Source: JAGOCV01 sp049445855 (GTDB taxonomy: Bacteria > Pseudomonadota > Gammaproteobacteria > Burkholderiales > Burkholderiaceae_C). Taken from it: a stretch of DNA of 64,000 nt. Made by a program: the position numbers and the translations under genes. This document shows, one piece after another, positions 1 through 8,902 of the stretch. The notes below the pieces were generated by a model. The model had not been told where the DNA came from. It searched no databases and saw only the letters and a program-made list of their open reading frames with translations. The first letter of the stretch is position 1, and every line of letters starts with the position of its first letter. The DNA lies in contig NZ_JBMSDV010000001.1 of the NCBI RefSeq assembly GCF_049445855.1, positions 310,001-374,000 of the forward strand, written 5' to 3'.

Positions 1-188
1 GCACGCCGATCGGCGAAGTCACGAGCGGCCTGCTCGGCCCCACGGTCGGCAAGCCCGTCGCCATGGGCTACGTGAGCGCGGAATTTGCTACGCTGGGGAC
101 ACGCGTGCACGCCATCGTGCGCGGCAAGCCCGTGCCGATGGAAGTGAGCGCGATGCCTTTCGTTCCCGCGCGCTACCACCGTGGCTGA
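1..188 (+). CDS. gcvT: Aminomethyltransferase GcvT (T-protein), C-terminal end
   Basis: Only the last 61 codons lie in the window; the frame is open from base 3 to the TGA at 186-188, and the 5' part is beyond the left edge. The visible tail (TSGLLGPTVGKPVAMGYV, then a short beta-rich end closing with FVPARYHRG) matches the C-terminal barrel of glycine cleavage T-protein. T-protein takes the aminomethyl group from lipoylated H-protein, passes the methylene to tetrahydrofolate and releases ammonia. gcvH follows 45 bases downstream and gcvP after that, the standard gcvTHP order, which supports the call despite the short fragment. Known of the family: cytoplasmic, folate-dependent. Inferred: co-transcription with gcvH and gcvP. 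Confidence 0.88.
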   Translation, partial: TPIGEVTSGLLGPTVGKPVAMGYVSAEFATLGTRVHAIVRGKPVPMEVSAMPFVPARYHRG

Positions 189-233
189 AACGGCAACCGA
201 ACCACCAGACACCTATCAACCGGAGAGAACACC

Positions 234-608
234 ATGACCCTGAAATACACCGAAGAGCACGAGTGGGTGCAACTGGAAGACCACGAAGCCGCCGTCGTCG
301 GCATCACACTGCATGCGCAGGATGCGCTGGGCGACGTGGTGTTCGTCGACCTGCCCGAAGTCGGCAAGACCTTCGCCAAGGGCGAAGTCGCAGGCGTCGT
401 CGAATCCGTGAAGGCCGCCGCCGACGTGTACATGCCGATTGCCGGCGAAGTGACCGAAGTGAACGAAGAACTGCGCGCTGACCCGTCGCTCGCCAACAGC
501 GACCCTATGGGCAAGGGCTGGTTCTTCAAGATCCTGATCAAGGACATGGCTGAGTTCGACGTGCTGATGGACGAACCCGATTACGAGAAGTTCTCGAAGA
601 ACGCCTGA
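234..608 (+). CDS. gcvH: Glycine cleavage system H protein
   Basis: 124 residues, the usual H-protein length. It is the mobile carrier of the glycine cleavage complex: a lipoyl group on one lysine shuttles the aminomethyl intermediate between the P, T and L proteins. The lipoylation site is visible as GVVESVKAAADVYMPIAGEV, placing the modified lysine at residue 60. The N-terminal YTEEHEWV and the GDVVFVDLPEVG segment are also typical. A GGAGAGAAC ribosome binding site precedes the ATG. gcvP begins 35 bases after the stop, so the two are almost certainly one transcript with gcvT. Nothing unusual. Confidence 0.97.
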   Translation: MTLKYTEEHEWVQLEDHEAAVVGITLHAQDALGDVVFVDLPEVGKTFAKGEVAGVVESVKAAADVYMPIAGEVTEVNEELRADPSLANSDPMGKGWFFKILIKDMAEFDVLMDEPDYEKFSKNA

Positions 609-643
609 TCCTCCCTTCCACCCTCCTCTTCCCGAGACGCCCC

Positions 644-3535
644 ATGCTGATGCAATCCGCCCCGCCGCTTGGCGACCTGGAAAACGCCGACGAATTCATC
701 GCCCGCCACATCGGCATCGAGCCGGAGGACGAGAAGAAGATGCTCGGCGTCATCGGCTCGGCGTCGCGACGTGAGCTGATCGAGGGCATCGTGCCGCCGT
801 CGATCCGCCGCGCACAGGCCATGGACCTGCCGGCACCCGTCACCGAGAGCGCGGCGCTCGCCGAACTCAAGGCCATCGCGAAAAAGAACCAGGTGCTCAA
901 GAGCTGGATCGGGCAGGGCTACTACGGCACGCACACGCCCGGCGTCATCCTGCGCAACATCCTGGAGAACCCGGCCTGGTACACGGCGTACACGCCGTAT
1001 CAGGCCGAGATCAGCCAGGGCCGCATGGAAGCGCTGGTGAATTTCCAGACCATGGTGTGCGACCTGACCGGCATGCCGATCGCCAATGCGTCGATGCTCG
1101 ACGAAGCCACGTCTGCCGCCGAGGCCATGACGCTGGCCAAGCGCAGCGTCAAGTCGAAGAGCAACGTGTTCATCGTCGCTGGCGATTGCCATGCGCAGAC
1201 CATCGAGGTGATCCAGACACGCGCGAAGCCGCTGGGCATCGAGGTGAAGCTGGCGAATTCGGCGCCCGAGTGGGAAAAACTGATGAACGGCGACTACTTC
1301 GCCGTGCTGGCGCAGTACCCCACGACCAGCGGTCGCATCGACGACCTGCGTGAGGAAGTGAAGCGCGCCCACGCGAAACAGGCGGCCTTCATCGTCGCCG
1401 CCGACCTGCTGGCGCTCACCCTGCTCACGCCCCCCGGCGAGTTCGACGCGGACATCGTGCTCGGCACCACGCAGCGCTTCGGCATGCCGCTGTGCAACGG
1501 CGGCCCGCACGCGGCCTACCTCGCCTGCCGCGATGAATTCAAGCGTTCGCTGCCCGGCCGGCTGGTGGGTGTGAGCGTGGACGTGCACGGCAAGCCGGCT
1601 TACCGCCTCGCGCTGCAGACGCGCGAGCAGCACATCCGCCGAGAGAAGGCCACGTCCAACATCTGCACAGCGCAGGTGTTGCCGGCCGTCATCGCGAGCA
1701 TGTACGCCGTGTACCACGGCCCTGCGGGCCTGAAGCGCATTGCGCAGCGCGTGGCGGCGTACACCGCCATCCTCGCAACGGGCCTCAAGCGCATGGGCTT
1801 CACGCTCACCAGCGAGCATGTGTTCGACACGGTCACCGTGAAAGCCGGCGACAAGGCGGCCAGCCTCATGGCCCGCGCACTCGACGCCGGCGTGAACCTG
1901 CGCCTTGCGTGGGGCGAATACGTGAGCATGTCGTTCGACGAGACCACGACGCGCAACGACATCGAGCAGCTCTGGTCGATCTTCGCGATCGACGGGCAAG
2001 CACTGCCCGACGTCAACGATTTCGCCAAGGGCATCGAGCCGATGATCCCGGCGGAGCTGCGCCGCACCAGCGCGTTCCTCACGCATCCGGTGTTCAACAC
2101 GCACCACTCCGAGACCGGCATGCTGCGCTACATCCGGTCCTTGAGCGACAAGGACCTCGCGCTCGACCGCAGCATGATCCCGCTGGGCAGTTGCACGATG
2201 AAGCTCAACGCGACGAGCGAAATGATTCCCGTCACCTGGCCTGAGTTCGCGAACATCCATCCCTTCGCACCCGCCGACCAGCGCGCGGGCTACGCGCAAC
2301 TCGACGAACAACTGCGCGCATGGCTGTGCCAGGCCACCGGCTACGCGGGCATCAGCCTGCAGCCCAACGCGGGCAGCCAGGGCGAATACGCCGGCCTGCT
2401 CGCCATCAAGGCGTGGCACGAATCGCGCGGCGACGCGCACCGCAACATCTGCCTGATTCCGTCTTCCGCACACGGCACCAACCCCGCCAGCGCGCAGATG
2501 GTGGGCATGCAGGTCGTCGTGACCGCGTGCGATGCACAGGGCAACGTCGATCTGGCGGACCTGCAGGCCAAGTGCGAGCAGCACAGCGCAGCACTGGCGG
2601 CAGTGATGATCACCTACCCCAGCACGCACGGCGTGTTCGAGACGCAGGTGAAGGAACTCTGCGCGCTCGTGCACCAGCACGGTGGCCGCGTCTACGTGGA
2701 CGGCGCCAACATGAACGCGTTGGTGGGCGTGGCTGCGCCGGGCGAGTTCGGCGGCGACGTGAGCCACCTGAACCTGCACAAGACCTTCTGCATTCCGCAC
2801 GGCGGCGGCGGCCCGGGCGTCGGCCCGGTGTGCGTGGTCGAAGACCTCGTGCCCTTCCTGCCCGGCCACGAAGCGGGCGGTGTGCCGTCCAATGGCGTGG
2901 GTGCGGTCAGCGCGGCACCGCTGGGCAACGCCGCCGTGCTGCCGATCAGCTGGATGTACTGCCGCATGATGGGCCCCGAAGGTCTCACGCAGGCCACCGA
3001 GACGGCCATCCTCAGCGCCAACTACATCAGCGCGCGCCTGAAGGACCACTATCCGACGCTGTACGCGAGCGCCAACGGCCACGTGGCGCACGAGTGCATC
3101 CTGGACCTGCGGCCTTTGAAAGACACCAGCGGCGTGACGGCGGAGGACGTCGCCAAGCGCCTCATCGACTACGGCTTCCACGCGCCGACGCTGAGCTTCC
3201 CCGTCGCGGGCACGCTGATGGTGGAGCCGACCGAAAGCGAGACGCTGTTCGAGCTCGACCGCTTCATCGACGCGATGATCGGCATCCGCGAAGAGATCCG
3301 CAAGGTGGAAGGCGGGGATTGGCCGCGTGAAGACAATCCGCTGAAGAACGCGCCGCACACCGCCGCTTCACTGATGGGTGACGACTGGTCGAAGCCCTAC
3401 AGCCGTGAAGCCGCCGCCTATCCGGTGGCGTCGCTCAGCGGCGCGAAGTACTGGGTGCCGGTCGGCCGCGTGGACAATGTCTACGGCGACCGCAACCTGT
3501 TCTGCAGTTGCGTGCCGGTGTCCGATTACGCCTGA
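644..3535 (+). CDS. gcvP: Glycine dehydrogenase (decarboxylating), P protein
   Basis: 963 residues, the full single-chain P-protein length, so both halves (inactive N-terminal and PLP-binding C-terminal) are fused as in other proteobacteria. The enzyme decarboxylates glycine and loads the remaining aminomethyl group onto lipoyl-GcvH. The PLP lysine sits in LNLHKTFCIPHGGGGPG, residue 713; the glycine-rich stretch after it is the family signature. The N-terminal half has IGQGYYGTHTP and EATSAAEAM, also diagnostic. A second in-frame ATG lies two codons in, so the exact start is uncertain by two residues. The last 10 bases overlap the stop region of the convergent sensor kinase gene. Confidence 0.97.
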   Translation: MLMQSAPPLGDLENADEFIARHIGIEPEDEKKMLGVIGSASRRELIEGIVPPSIRRAQAMDLPAPVTESAALAELKAIAKKNQVLKSWIGQGYYGTHTPGVILRNILENPAWYTAYTPYQAEISQGRMEALVNFQTMVCDLTGMPIANASMLDEATSAAEAMTLAKRSVKSKSNVFIVAGDCHAQTIEVIQTRAKPLGIEVKLANSAPEWEKLMNGDYFAVLAQYPTTSGRIDDLREEVKRAHAKQAAFIVAADLLALTLLTPPGEFDADIVLGTTQRFGMPLCNGGPHAAYLACRDEFKRSLPGRLVGVSVDVHGKPAYRLALQTREQHIRREKATSNICTAQVLPAVIASMYAVYHGPAGLKRIAQRVAAYTAILATGLKRMGFTLTSEHVFDTVTVKAGDKAASLMARALDAGVNLRLAWGEYVSMSFDETTTRNDIEQLWSIFAIDGQALPDVNDFAKGIEPMIPAELRRTSAFLTHPVFNTHHSETGMLRYIRSLSDKDLALDRSMIPLGSCTMKLNATSEMIPVTWPEFANIHPFAPADQRAGYAQLDEQLRAWLCQATGYAGISLQPNAGSQGEYAGLLAIKAWHESRGDAHRNICLIPSSAHGTNPASAQMVGMQVVVTACDAQGNVDLADLQAKCEQHSAALAAVMITYPSTHGVFETQVKELCALVHQHGGRVYVDGANMNALVGVAAPGEFGGDVSHLNLHKTFCIPHGGGGPGVGPVCVVEDLVPFLPGHEAGGVPSNGVGAVSAAPLGNAAVLPISWMYCRMMGPEGLTQATETAILSANYISARLKDHYPTLYASANGHVAHECILDLRPLKDTSGVTAEDVAKRLIDYGFHAPTLSFPVAGTLMVEPTESETLFELDRFIDAMIGIREEIRKVEGGDWPREDNPLKNAPHTAASLMGDDWSKPYSREAAAYPVASLSGAKYWVPVGRVDNVYGDRNLFCSCVPVSDYA

Positions 3536-4950
3536 ACGCCCGGCGCAGCCGGCGCGGGGAACATGACGGACACCGTGAGTCCGCAACCGCCAGCGCCGGG
3601 TTGCAGCGCCAGCTTCGCCCCCATGAGCTGCGCGTATTGGGACACGATGGCAAGGCCCAGCCCGACGCCCTGCCCCAGCACCTGGCCCGACTCGCCCTGC
3701 GCCCAGCGCTGCGACAGGCGCTCGTAGAACGCCGGCGCCAGGCCCGGTCCGTTGTCCGTCACCGACAGCGTCGTCCCCGATGCGTCCTGCGCCAGCGCCA
3801 CCGTCACTGTCGGTGTCTCGCCTGCTGGCGGCCGGGCATAGCGCAATGCGTTGTCGATCAGGTTGTTGAGGATGCCTTCGACCAGCGTGAAGTTCGCGTG
3901 GACATTCACTGGCGCGTCGGCACCGCGCGCACCGAGGTCCACCCCCGCCGCATCGGCGCGTGGCAGGAAGCGCAGCACGGCGTCGGCAACATGCACGTCC
4001 AGCGGCACGGGTTCCATCGCAACGCCCGCGCGCACTTCTTCCGCCAGGGCCAGTGCGAGCAGTTGATCAACCAGCCGGCTTGCACGCGCCTCGCTGCCTG
4101 CGATGCGTTCGAGCTGCGCCCGCCAGGCCTGCGGGTCCTTCTGCGCAAGTCCGTATTCGGCCAGTGCACGGATGCCCGCCAGCGGTGTGCGCAACTCGTG
4201 CGCCACATTGCCCGCGAACTCCCGCTGCGCGCGCAGGCTGGCGTCCAGCCGGGCCAGCAGCGAGTTGATCGCATCGCCCAGTTGCTGCACGTCGCGGGTG
4301 CGCGCCGCCACGTGGATGGGCGTGAGGTCTCTTTCGTCGCGCCGGTACAGCTTGTGTTCGAGCTCGGCGAGCGGTTGCGTGTCGCGCCCGATCACGCGCC
4401 GCAGCCAGAGCGCAAGACCCGCCAGCAGCACGATCTGCGGCACGATGGAATACAGCAGCACGCTTTGCAGCAGCGCGCTGCGGCTGCGGTTGGTCTGCGC
4501 CATCACCACGGTGAAGGGCCGGGGCTGCTCGCGCCTGAGCGTCACTGCGCGCAGCGAACGCCCGCGCCAGATGAGATCGTGGAACTGGTACGGGCCGTCA
4601 TCGCCGATTGCGTCGACTGCGGCGGGCTCCAGCCCTTCGTGTCCACCGACGAAGCGGCCCCCGGGCAGATGCACGCTGAACAGCATCGACTCCGACTGGT
4701 CGAACAGGACGGCGCTTTCCTCGTCGGCCGTCAGGTCGAGCGCGAGCTGGTCGCCGTGCAGCCGCACGTTGGCGGCCACGAGGTAGGCGTCATCGAGCAG
4801 TGAACGGTCGAACGCGCGGCCTGCGAAGAACTGCGCCACGCCCACCGCCACCAGCGTGCCGGCCAGCCAGGTGCAGGCCAGCGGCAGCAACACATGGCGC
4901 AGCAGCCGCGTGCGCAGCGACGGTGTCGGGCGCTGGCCAGCCGTGGTCAT
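3526..4950 (-). CDS. tctE: TctE-like sensor histidine kinase
   Basis: 474 residues. Two membrane segments (about 18-42 and 160-183) flank a periplasmic sensor region of about 115 residues like the 2CSK_N domain of TctE kinases. After the second segment comes a HAMP-like linker, then the HisKA H-box NVAHELRTPLAGI with the phospho-acceptor histidine at residue 251, and an HATPase domain with N (NLIDNALRYA), G1 (DNGPGLAP) and G2 (GQGVGLGLAI) boxes. It phosphorylates the regulator encoded just upstream; the ATGA overlap (4947-4950) indicates coupled translation. The neighbouring tctBA genes suggest that the signal is a tricarboxylate or similar carboxylate, which is inference. Its 3' end overlaps gcvP by 10 bases. 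Confidence 0.9.
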   Translation of the reverse strand: MTTAGQRPTPSLRTRLLRHVLLPLACTWLAGTLVAVGVAQFFAGRAFDRSLLDDAYLVAANVRLHGDQLALDLTADEESAVLFDQSESMLFSVHLPGGRFVGGHEGLEPAAVDAIGDDGPYQFHDLIWRGRSLRAVTLRREQPRPFTVVMAQTNRSRSALLQSVLLYSIVPQIVLLAGLALWLRRVIGRDTQPLAELEHKLYRRDERDLTPIHVAARTRDVQQLGDAINSLLARLDASLRAQREFAGNVAHELRTPLAGIRALAEYGLAQKDPQAWRAQLERIAGSEARASRLVDQLLALALAEEVRAGVAMEPVPLDVHVADAVLRFLPRADAAGVDLGARGADAPVNVHANFTLVEGILNNLIDNALRYARPPAGETPTVTVALAQDASGTTLSVTDNGPGLAPAFYERLSQRWAQGESGQVLGQGVGLGLAIVSQYAQLMGAKLALQPGAGGCGLTVSVMFPAPAAPGVQA

Positions 4951-5651
4951 TGCGCACTTCCGGCCCCGACCGCTTCGACCACATAGCCCAGCCCGCGCAG
5001 GGTGCGGATCTGCACGCCCGAGCCGACGAGCTTCTTGCGCAGGCGCGAGATGAAGGCTTCGAGCGCGTTATCGCCCAGCGCCTCGTCGAACTCGGAAAGC
5101 TTGTTGGACAGCATGCGCTTGTTGACCACGCGGCCCGGTGGCGTCATGAGTTCCCACAACACCTCGAACTCGCGACCCGGCAGGTTGAGCGGCGCGCCGT
5201 CCATGAAGAAGCGGCGGTTGCTGCGGTCCAGCATGAGGCCGCCGAGCTCGACCCTGTCTTCGGTCTGCTGGGTACGACGCACGAGCGCGCGCAGACGGGC
5301 TTCCACTTCCGCGAGGTCGAACGGCTTGCCGAGGTAGTCGTCAGCACCGGCATCGAGCCCGGCGATGCGTTCTTCCGTGCGGTTGCGCGCGGTGAGGATC
5401 AACACCGGCGTGCGGTCGCCATTGGCGCGCGCGTTGCGCAATGCACGCAGCCCGCTGCCCAGCCCGCTCTGCGTATGGCTGGTGAGCGGCAGGTTCAGGT
5501 CGAGCAGCACGGCGTCGAAGGTCTGCACGCGCCAGAAGTGTTCGGCCTCTTCCACGCTCTGTGCGACGTCCACGCGATGGCCGGCATCGGTCAGGCTGCG
5601 CGCCATCATGTCGCGCAGCACGAGGTCGTCTTCCACCAGCAGGATTCGCAT
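4947..5651 (-). CDS. tctD: TctD-like OmpR-family response regulator
   Basis: 234 residues from the ATG that begins MRILLVEDD; an upstream in-frame ATG seven codons earlier is less likely because family members start at MRILL. The receiver domain has the acidic pair at residues 8-9, the phospho-acceptor aspartate at 51 (VLLDLNLP), LTAR and the conserved lysine in GKPFD. After LNLP the chain carries an extended loop (SHTQSGLGSGLRALRNARA) longer than in PhoB. The C-terminal winged helix (REFEVLWELM to RGLGYVV) is OmpR type. It is divergent from tctB, and two CAGGTCAG direct repeats spaced 11 bp stand in the shared control region, consistent with the regulator activating tctBA. Confidence 0.9.
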   Translation of the reverse strand: MRILLVEDDLVLRDMMARSLTDAGHRVDVAQSVEEAEHFWRVQTFDAVLLDLNLPLTSHTQSGLGSGLRALRNARANGDRTPVLILTARNRTEERIAGLDAGADDYLGKPFDLAEVEARLRALVRRTQQTEDRVELGGLMLDRSNRRFFMDGAPLNLPGREFEVLWELMTPPGRVVNKRMLSNKLSEFDEALGDNALEAFISRLRKKLVGSGVQIRTLRGLGYVVEAVGAGSAQ

Positions 5652-5721
5652 CCCGCAAATCATGCACCACACCTGCGCACCGCCCCCTACGGGAACTGCG
5701 TACGCGGAATCACTTAGCCGG

Positions 5722-5740
5722 CAGGTCAGCTTCAGGTCAG
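5722..5740. promoter_or_regulatory. Direct repeat, probable TctD operator
   Basis: CAGGTCAG occurs at 5722-5729 and again at 5733-5740, so the copies start 11 bp apart, one helical turn. OmpR-family regulators bind head-to-tail direct repeats with 10-11 bp periodicity. The pair lies 56 bp before the tctB start and about 70 bp before tctD, where an activator site is expected. The sequence is seen directly; assignment to TctD is inference. No convincing -35/-10 pair stands out nearby. Confidence 0.5.
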
Positions 5741-5795
5741 GCGCTGGCGTCGATAAACGGCGGGCTTATCCAGTTTCCAAGAGGAAGACACTATT

Positions 5796-6284
5796 GTGAA
5801 AATCAAGAGCCAGAAAGATTTCTTTTCCGGCCTCATGTTCACCGCTGTTGGGGCGGCATTCGCATGGGGCGCGACCAATTACACGGTCGGATCCGGTGCG
5901 CGCATGGGGCCGGGTTATTTCCCGCTGCTGCTGGGTGTGATCCTCGCCATCCTGGGCGCCGGGATCATGCTGAAGGCGACGATCACCGAGACCGAAGACG
6001 GTGACAAGATCGGCAAGTGGGCGTGGAAGCCGCTGGGCTACATCATCGGCGCCAATCTGCTGTTCGGCATCCTGCTGGGCGGCCTGCCGAGCTTCGGCGT
6101 GCCGGCCATGGGGCTGATCGTCGCCATCTACGGCCTGACATTCGTGTCGGCACTGGCCGGCGAGAAGTTCCACTTCCGCGAAACCGCCATCCTCGCCACC
6201 GTGCTGGCCGCGGGCAGCTACATCGCTTTCGTCTGGGCATTGAAGCTCCAGTTCCAGGTCTGGCCGACCTTCATCACCGGTTGA
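5796..6284 (+). CDS. tctB: TctB-like small membrane subunit of a tripartite tricarboxylate transporter
   Basis: 162 residues with four hydrophobic segments (roughly 10-28, 44-60, 82-115 as a pair, 128-150), the TctB layout. TctB is the small, poorly conserved membrane partner of TctA in TTT carriers, which take up carboxylates using a periplasmic Bug/TctC receptor. Translation starts at GTG 5796, preceded by GAGGAAG at 5781-5787; no in-frame ATG fits better. tctA follows 13 bases after the stop. No tctC gene is present next to the pair, unlike the classical tctCBA operon, so the receptor must be encoded elsewhere. Confidence 0.9.
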   Translation: MKIKSQKDFFSGLMFTAVGAAFAWGATNYTVGSGARMGPGYFPLLLGVILAILGAGIMLKATITETEDGDKIGKWAWKPLGYIIGANLLFGILLGGLPSFGVPAMGLIVAIYGLTFVSALAGEKFHFRETAILATVLAAGSYIAFVWALKLQFQVWPTFITG

Positions 6285-6297
6285 ACGAGACACAGAC

Positions 6298-7809
6298 ATG
6301 GATCTGATCAATAACCTTTCCATCGGCTTCGGCGTGGCCTTCACGCTGCAGAACCTGCTGTATGCCTTCATCGGCTGTCTGCTGGGAACGCTGATCGGCG
6401 TGCTGCCCGGTGTGGGCCCCGTGGCCACCATCGCCATGCTGCTGCCCGCCACCTACGCACTGCCGCCCGTCTCGGCACTCATCATGCTGGCAGGTATCTA
6501 CTACGGCGCGCAATACGGTGGTTCCACCACCGCCATCCTGGTGAACCTGCCGGGTGAATCGTCCTCGGTGGTGACCGTGATCGACGGGTACCAGATGGCC
6601 CGCAAGGGGAGAGCCGGACCGGCGCTCGCTGCTGCGGGCATCGGCTCGTTCTTCGCCGGTTGCGTGGGTACGCTGATTCTTGCGGCCTTCGCAGCGCCGC
6701 TGACTGAAGTGGCCTTCAAGTTCGGCCCCGCTGAATACTTCTCGCTGATGGTGCTGGGCCTGATCGGCGCCGTGGTGCTGGCCTCGGGCTCTCTCATCAA
6801 GGCGATTGCGATGATCATCCTGGGCCTGTTGCTGGGCCTGGTGGGAACCGACGTGAACTCGGGTGTTGCGCGCTACTCGTTCGACATCCCCGAGCTGACC
6901 GACGGCATCGGCTTCATCGTGATTGCGATGGGTGTTTTCGGTTACGGCGAAATCATCCACAACCTCTCGCAGCCCGACGAAGACCGCGAAGTGTTCACCG
7001 GCAAGGTGAAGGGCCTCATGCCCACGAAGGAAGACTTCAAGCTGATGACACCCGCCATCCTGCGCGGGACAGCCCTGGGCGCGGCCCTCGGTATCCTGCC
7101 CGGCGGCGGCGCGCTGCTCGCTTCGTTCGCGGCCTACACGATCGAGAAGAAGACCAAGCTCAAGCCCGGTGAAGTGCCGTTCGGCAAGGGCAACATCCGT
7201 GGTGTGGCTTCCCCCGAGTCCGCCAACAACGCCGGTTCGCAGACTTCGTTCATCCCGCTGCTGACGCTCGGTATTCCGCCCAACGCCGTGATGGCGCTGA
7301 TGGTCGGCGCCATGACCATCCACAACATCCAGCCCGGCCCGCAGGTCATGACCAGCAACCCCGAGCTGTTCTGGGGCCTGATCGCCTCGATGTGGATCGG
7401 CAATGCGATGCTGATCATCCTGAACCTGCCGCTCATCGGCATCTGGATCAAGCTGCTCACCGTGCCCTACCGCTGGCTGTTCCCGTCCATCGTGCTGTTC
7501 TGCGCGATCGGCGTGTACTCCACGAACAACAACACGTTCGACATCTGGATGGTCGCGATCTTCGGCGTGATCGGCTACCTCTTCATCAAGCTCGGCTGCG
7601 AACCCGCACCGCTGCTGCTGGGCTTCATCCTGGGCCCGATGATGGAAGAGAACCTGCGACGCGCGCTGCTGCTCTCGCGTGGCGACTGGAGCGTGTTCGT
7701 CACGCGTCCGCTGTCTGCTGGCCTGCTGGCGGCTGCCGTGCTGCTGCTCGTCATCGTGCTGCTGCCTGCGGTGAAGAGCAAACGCGAGGAAGCCTTCGTC
7801 GAGGAGTGA
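6298..7809 (+). CDS. tctA: TctA-like large permease of a tripartite tricarboxylate transporter
   Basis: 503 residues, typical for TctA, with about 12 hydrophobic segments. Two family signatures are readable: GTLIGVLPGVGPVATIAMLL near residue 33 and the related GILPGGGALLASFAAY near residue 264, reflecting the two-fold internal repeat of the family; PESANNAGSQTSFIPLLTLG follows. It forms the ion-driven transport channel with TctB in the inner membrane. A strong rho-independent terminator starts 21 bases after the stop, so tctBA forms a closed unit. Substrate cannot be read from sequence; citrate, tartrate or an aromatic acid are all possible. Confidence 0.95.
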   Translation: MDLINNLSIGFGVAFTLQNLLYAFIGCLLGTLIGVLPGVGPVATIAMLLPATYALPPVSALIMLAGIYYGAQYGGSTTAILVNLPGESSSVVTVIDGYQMARKGRAGPALAAAGIGSFFAGCVGTLILAAFAAPLTEVAFKFGPAEYFSLMVLGLIGAVVLASGSLIKAIAMIILGLLLGLVGTDVNSGVARYSFDIPELTDGIGFIVIAMGVFGYGEIIHNLSQPDEDREVFTGKVKGLMPTKEDFKLMTPAILRGTALGAALGILPGGGALLASFAAYTIEKKTKLKPGEVPFGKGNIRGVASPESANNAGSQTSFIPLLTLGIPPNAVMALMVGAMTIHNIQPGPQVMTSNPELFWGLIASMWIGNAMLIILNLPLIGIWIKLLTVPYRWLFPSIVLFCAIGVYSTNNNTFDIWMVAIFGVIGYLFIKLGCEPAPLLLGFILGPMMEENLRRALLLSRGDWSVFVTRPLSAGLLAAAVLLLVIVLLPAVKSKREEAFVEE

Positions 7810-7830
7810 CGACGGCACGCTGCCAGAACG

Positions 7831-7859
7831 AAAAGGGCGATCGCAAGATCGCCCTTTTT
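7831..7859. terminator. Rho-independent terminator after tctA, probably bidirectional
   Basis: A perfect 11-bp stem, AAAAGGGCGAT (7831-7841) pairing with ATCGCCCTTTT, closes a six-base loop and runs into five T residues. The A-tract on the left gives a T-tract on the other strand, so it can also stop the leftward dioxygenase transcript that ends at 7874. It is the clearest intrinsic terminator in the window. Confidence 0.92.
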
Positions 7860-7873
7860 CATTGGCGTTGCGA

Positions 7874-8704
7874 TCAGCCCCGCAATGCGAAGGTATCCAT
7901 CGCGAGCATGCTGTACATGACCTCGCGGCTGAGGTATTCGGGCTTCACGCCCGGGTCTTCGCCCCAGCCGCCCGCGCCCAGCGCGAAGAAGAGTGGCAGG
8001 AAGTGGTCTTCGCTCGGGTGTGCGCGACGGGCATGAGGGGCACGCTGGCGGTAGTCCAGCATCGCTTCCACATCGCCGCGTGCGATGGCGTCTTCCACCC
8101 AGCGGCTGAACTCGATGACATACGGTGCCGGCTCGCGATGACCGCCGAAGAACTCGGCCAGGTTGTGCGTCATGCTGCCCGAGCCGACGACCAGCACACC
8201 CTGCTCGCGCAGGCTGCGCACGGCGCGGCCCATGTCGAGCACTTGCGCCGCGCTGGCGCCGGCAGGCAAAGCCACCTGCACCACGGGAATGTTGGCCTGC
8301 GGGAACAGGTGCATGAGCGGCACCCAGGCGCCGTGGTCCATCGGCCGGTTCTCGTCGGGCCGTGCATCGAAGCCGGCGTCACGCAGCAGGTTCAGCACCT
8401 CCACGCCGAGCTCAGGCGCGCCAGGCGCTGGGTACTGCAGGCGGTAGAGCGCGGGCGGGAAGCCGCCGAAGTCGTGCCAGGTTTCGGGTGCGGGATTGGT
8501 CATGACCGCGGGAAGGCGCGCCATCCAGTGCGGCGACATGATGACGATGCCGCGGATCGCGCTGCCCTTCTCCGCAAGCAGCCCTTCGCCGTAACGGGTG
8601 AGCGCGGGACCGGTCTCGCCGGGTTCCACCGCGAACAGCGGAGCACCGTGGGAGATGAAAAGTGCCGGCAGTGATGCCGGGGCAAGAATGTTGTGCGTGT
8701 CCAT
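7874..8704 (-). CDS. YgiD-like class III extradiol ring-cleavage dioxygenase
   Basis: 276 residues from the ATG giving MDTHNILAPASLPALFISHG, matching the length of E. coli YgiD (4,5-DOPA extradiol dioxygenase) and related plant enzymes; the frame is open 70 codons further upstream but that part has no family similarity. Metal-ligand histidines are visible in FISHGAP, MDHGAWVPL and GSGSMTHNL. The family opens catechol rings using a mononuclear Zn or Fe site; the physiological substrate of YgiD-type enzymes is not settled. The gene stands alone, with the shared terminator at its 3' end and bactofilin divergent. Confidence is high for the family and low for the substrate. Confidence 0.9.
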   Translation of the reverse strand: MDTHNILAPASLPALFISHGAPLFAVEPGETGPALTRYGEGLLAEKGSAIRGIVIMSPHWMARLPAVMTNPAPETWHDFGGFPPALYRLQYPAPGAPELGVEVLNLLRDAGFDARPDENRPMDHGAWVPLMHLFPQANIPVVQVALPAGASAAQVLDMGRAVRSLREQGVLVVGSGSMTHNLAEFFGGHREPAPYVIEFSRWVEDAIARGDVEAMLDYRQRAPHARRAHPSEDHFLPLFFALGAGGWGEDPGVKPEYLSREVMYSMLAMDTFALRG

Positions 8705-8902
8705 GATGGGAATGTACGGTCGGTGACGTGCGGCATAAAGGGGCCGGCGTGGGATGCATCGTTGCGCAGATGGTGCCAATGACGCATTACTCCGATTCCG
8801 GTAAATACCTGTCGCAATACGCCACTGGTTACCGATCTTGCACAAGCGGTGAAGCTTTCGACGAGGGTGCTGCGTAGCATGCAGTCTTTCACTGGAGAGC
8901 CC

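Noticed and set aside
581..3358. Uninterrupted antisense reading frame of about 925 codons opposite gcvP
   Set aside because: It lies entirely in the codon-position shadow of a high-GC gene, its translation is rich in Arg/His/Ala without any fold signature, and gcvP is certain.
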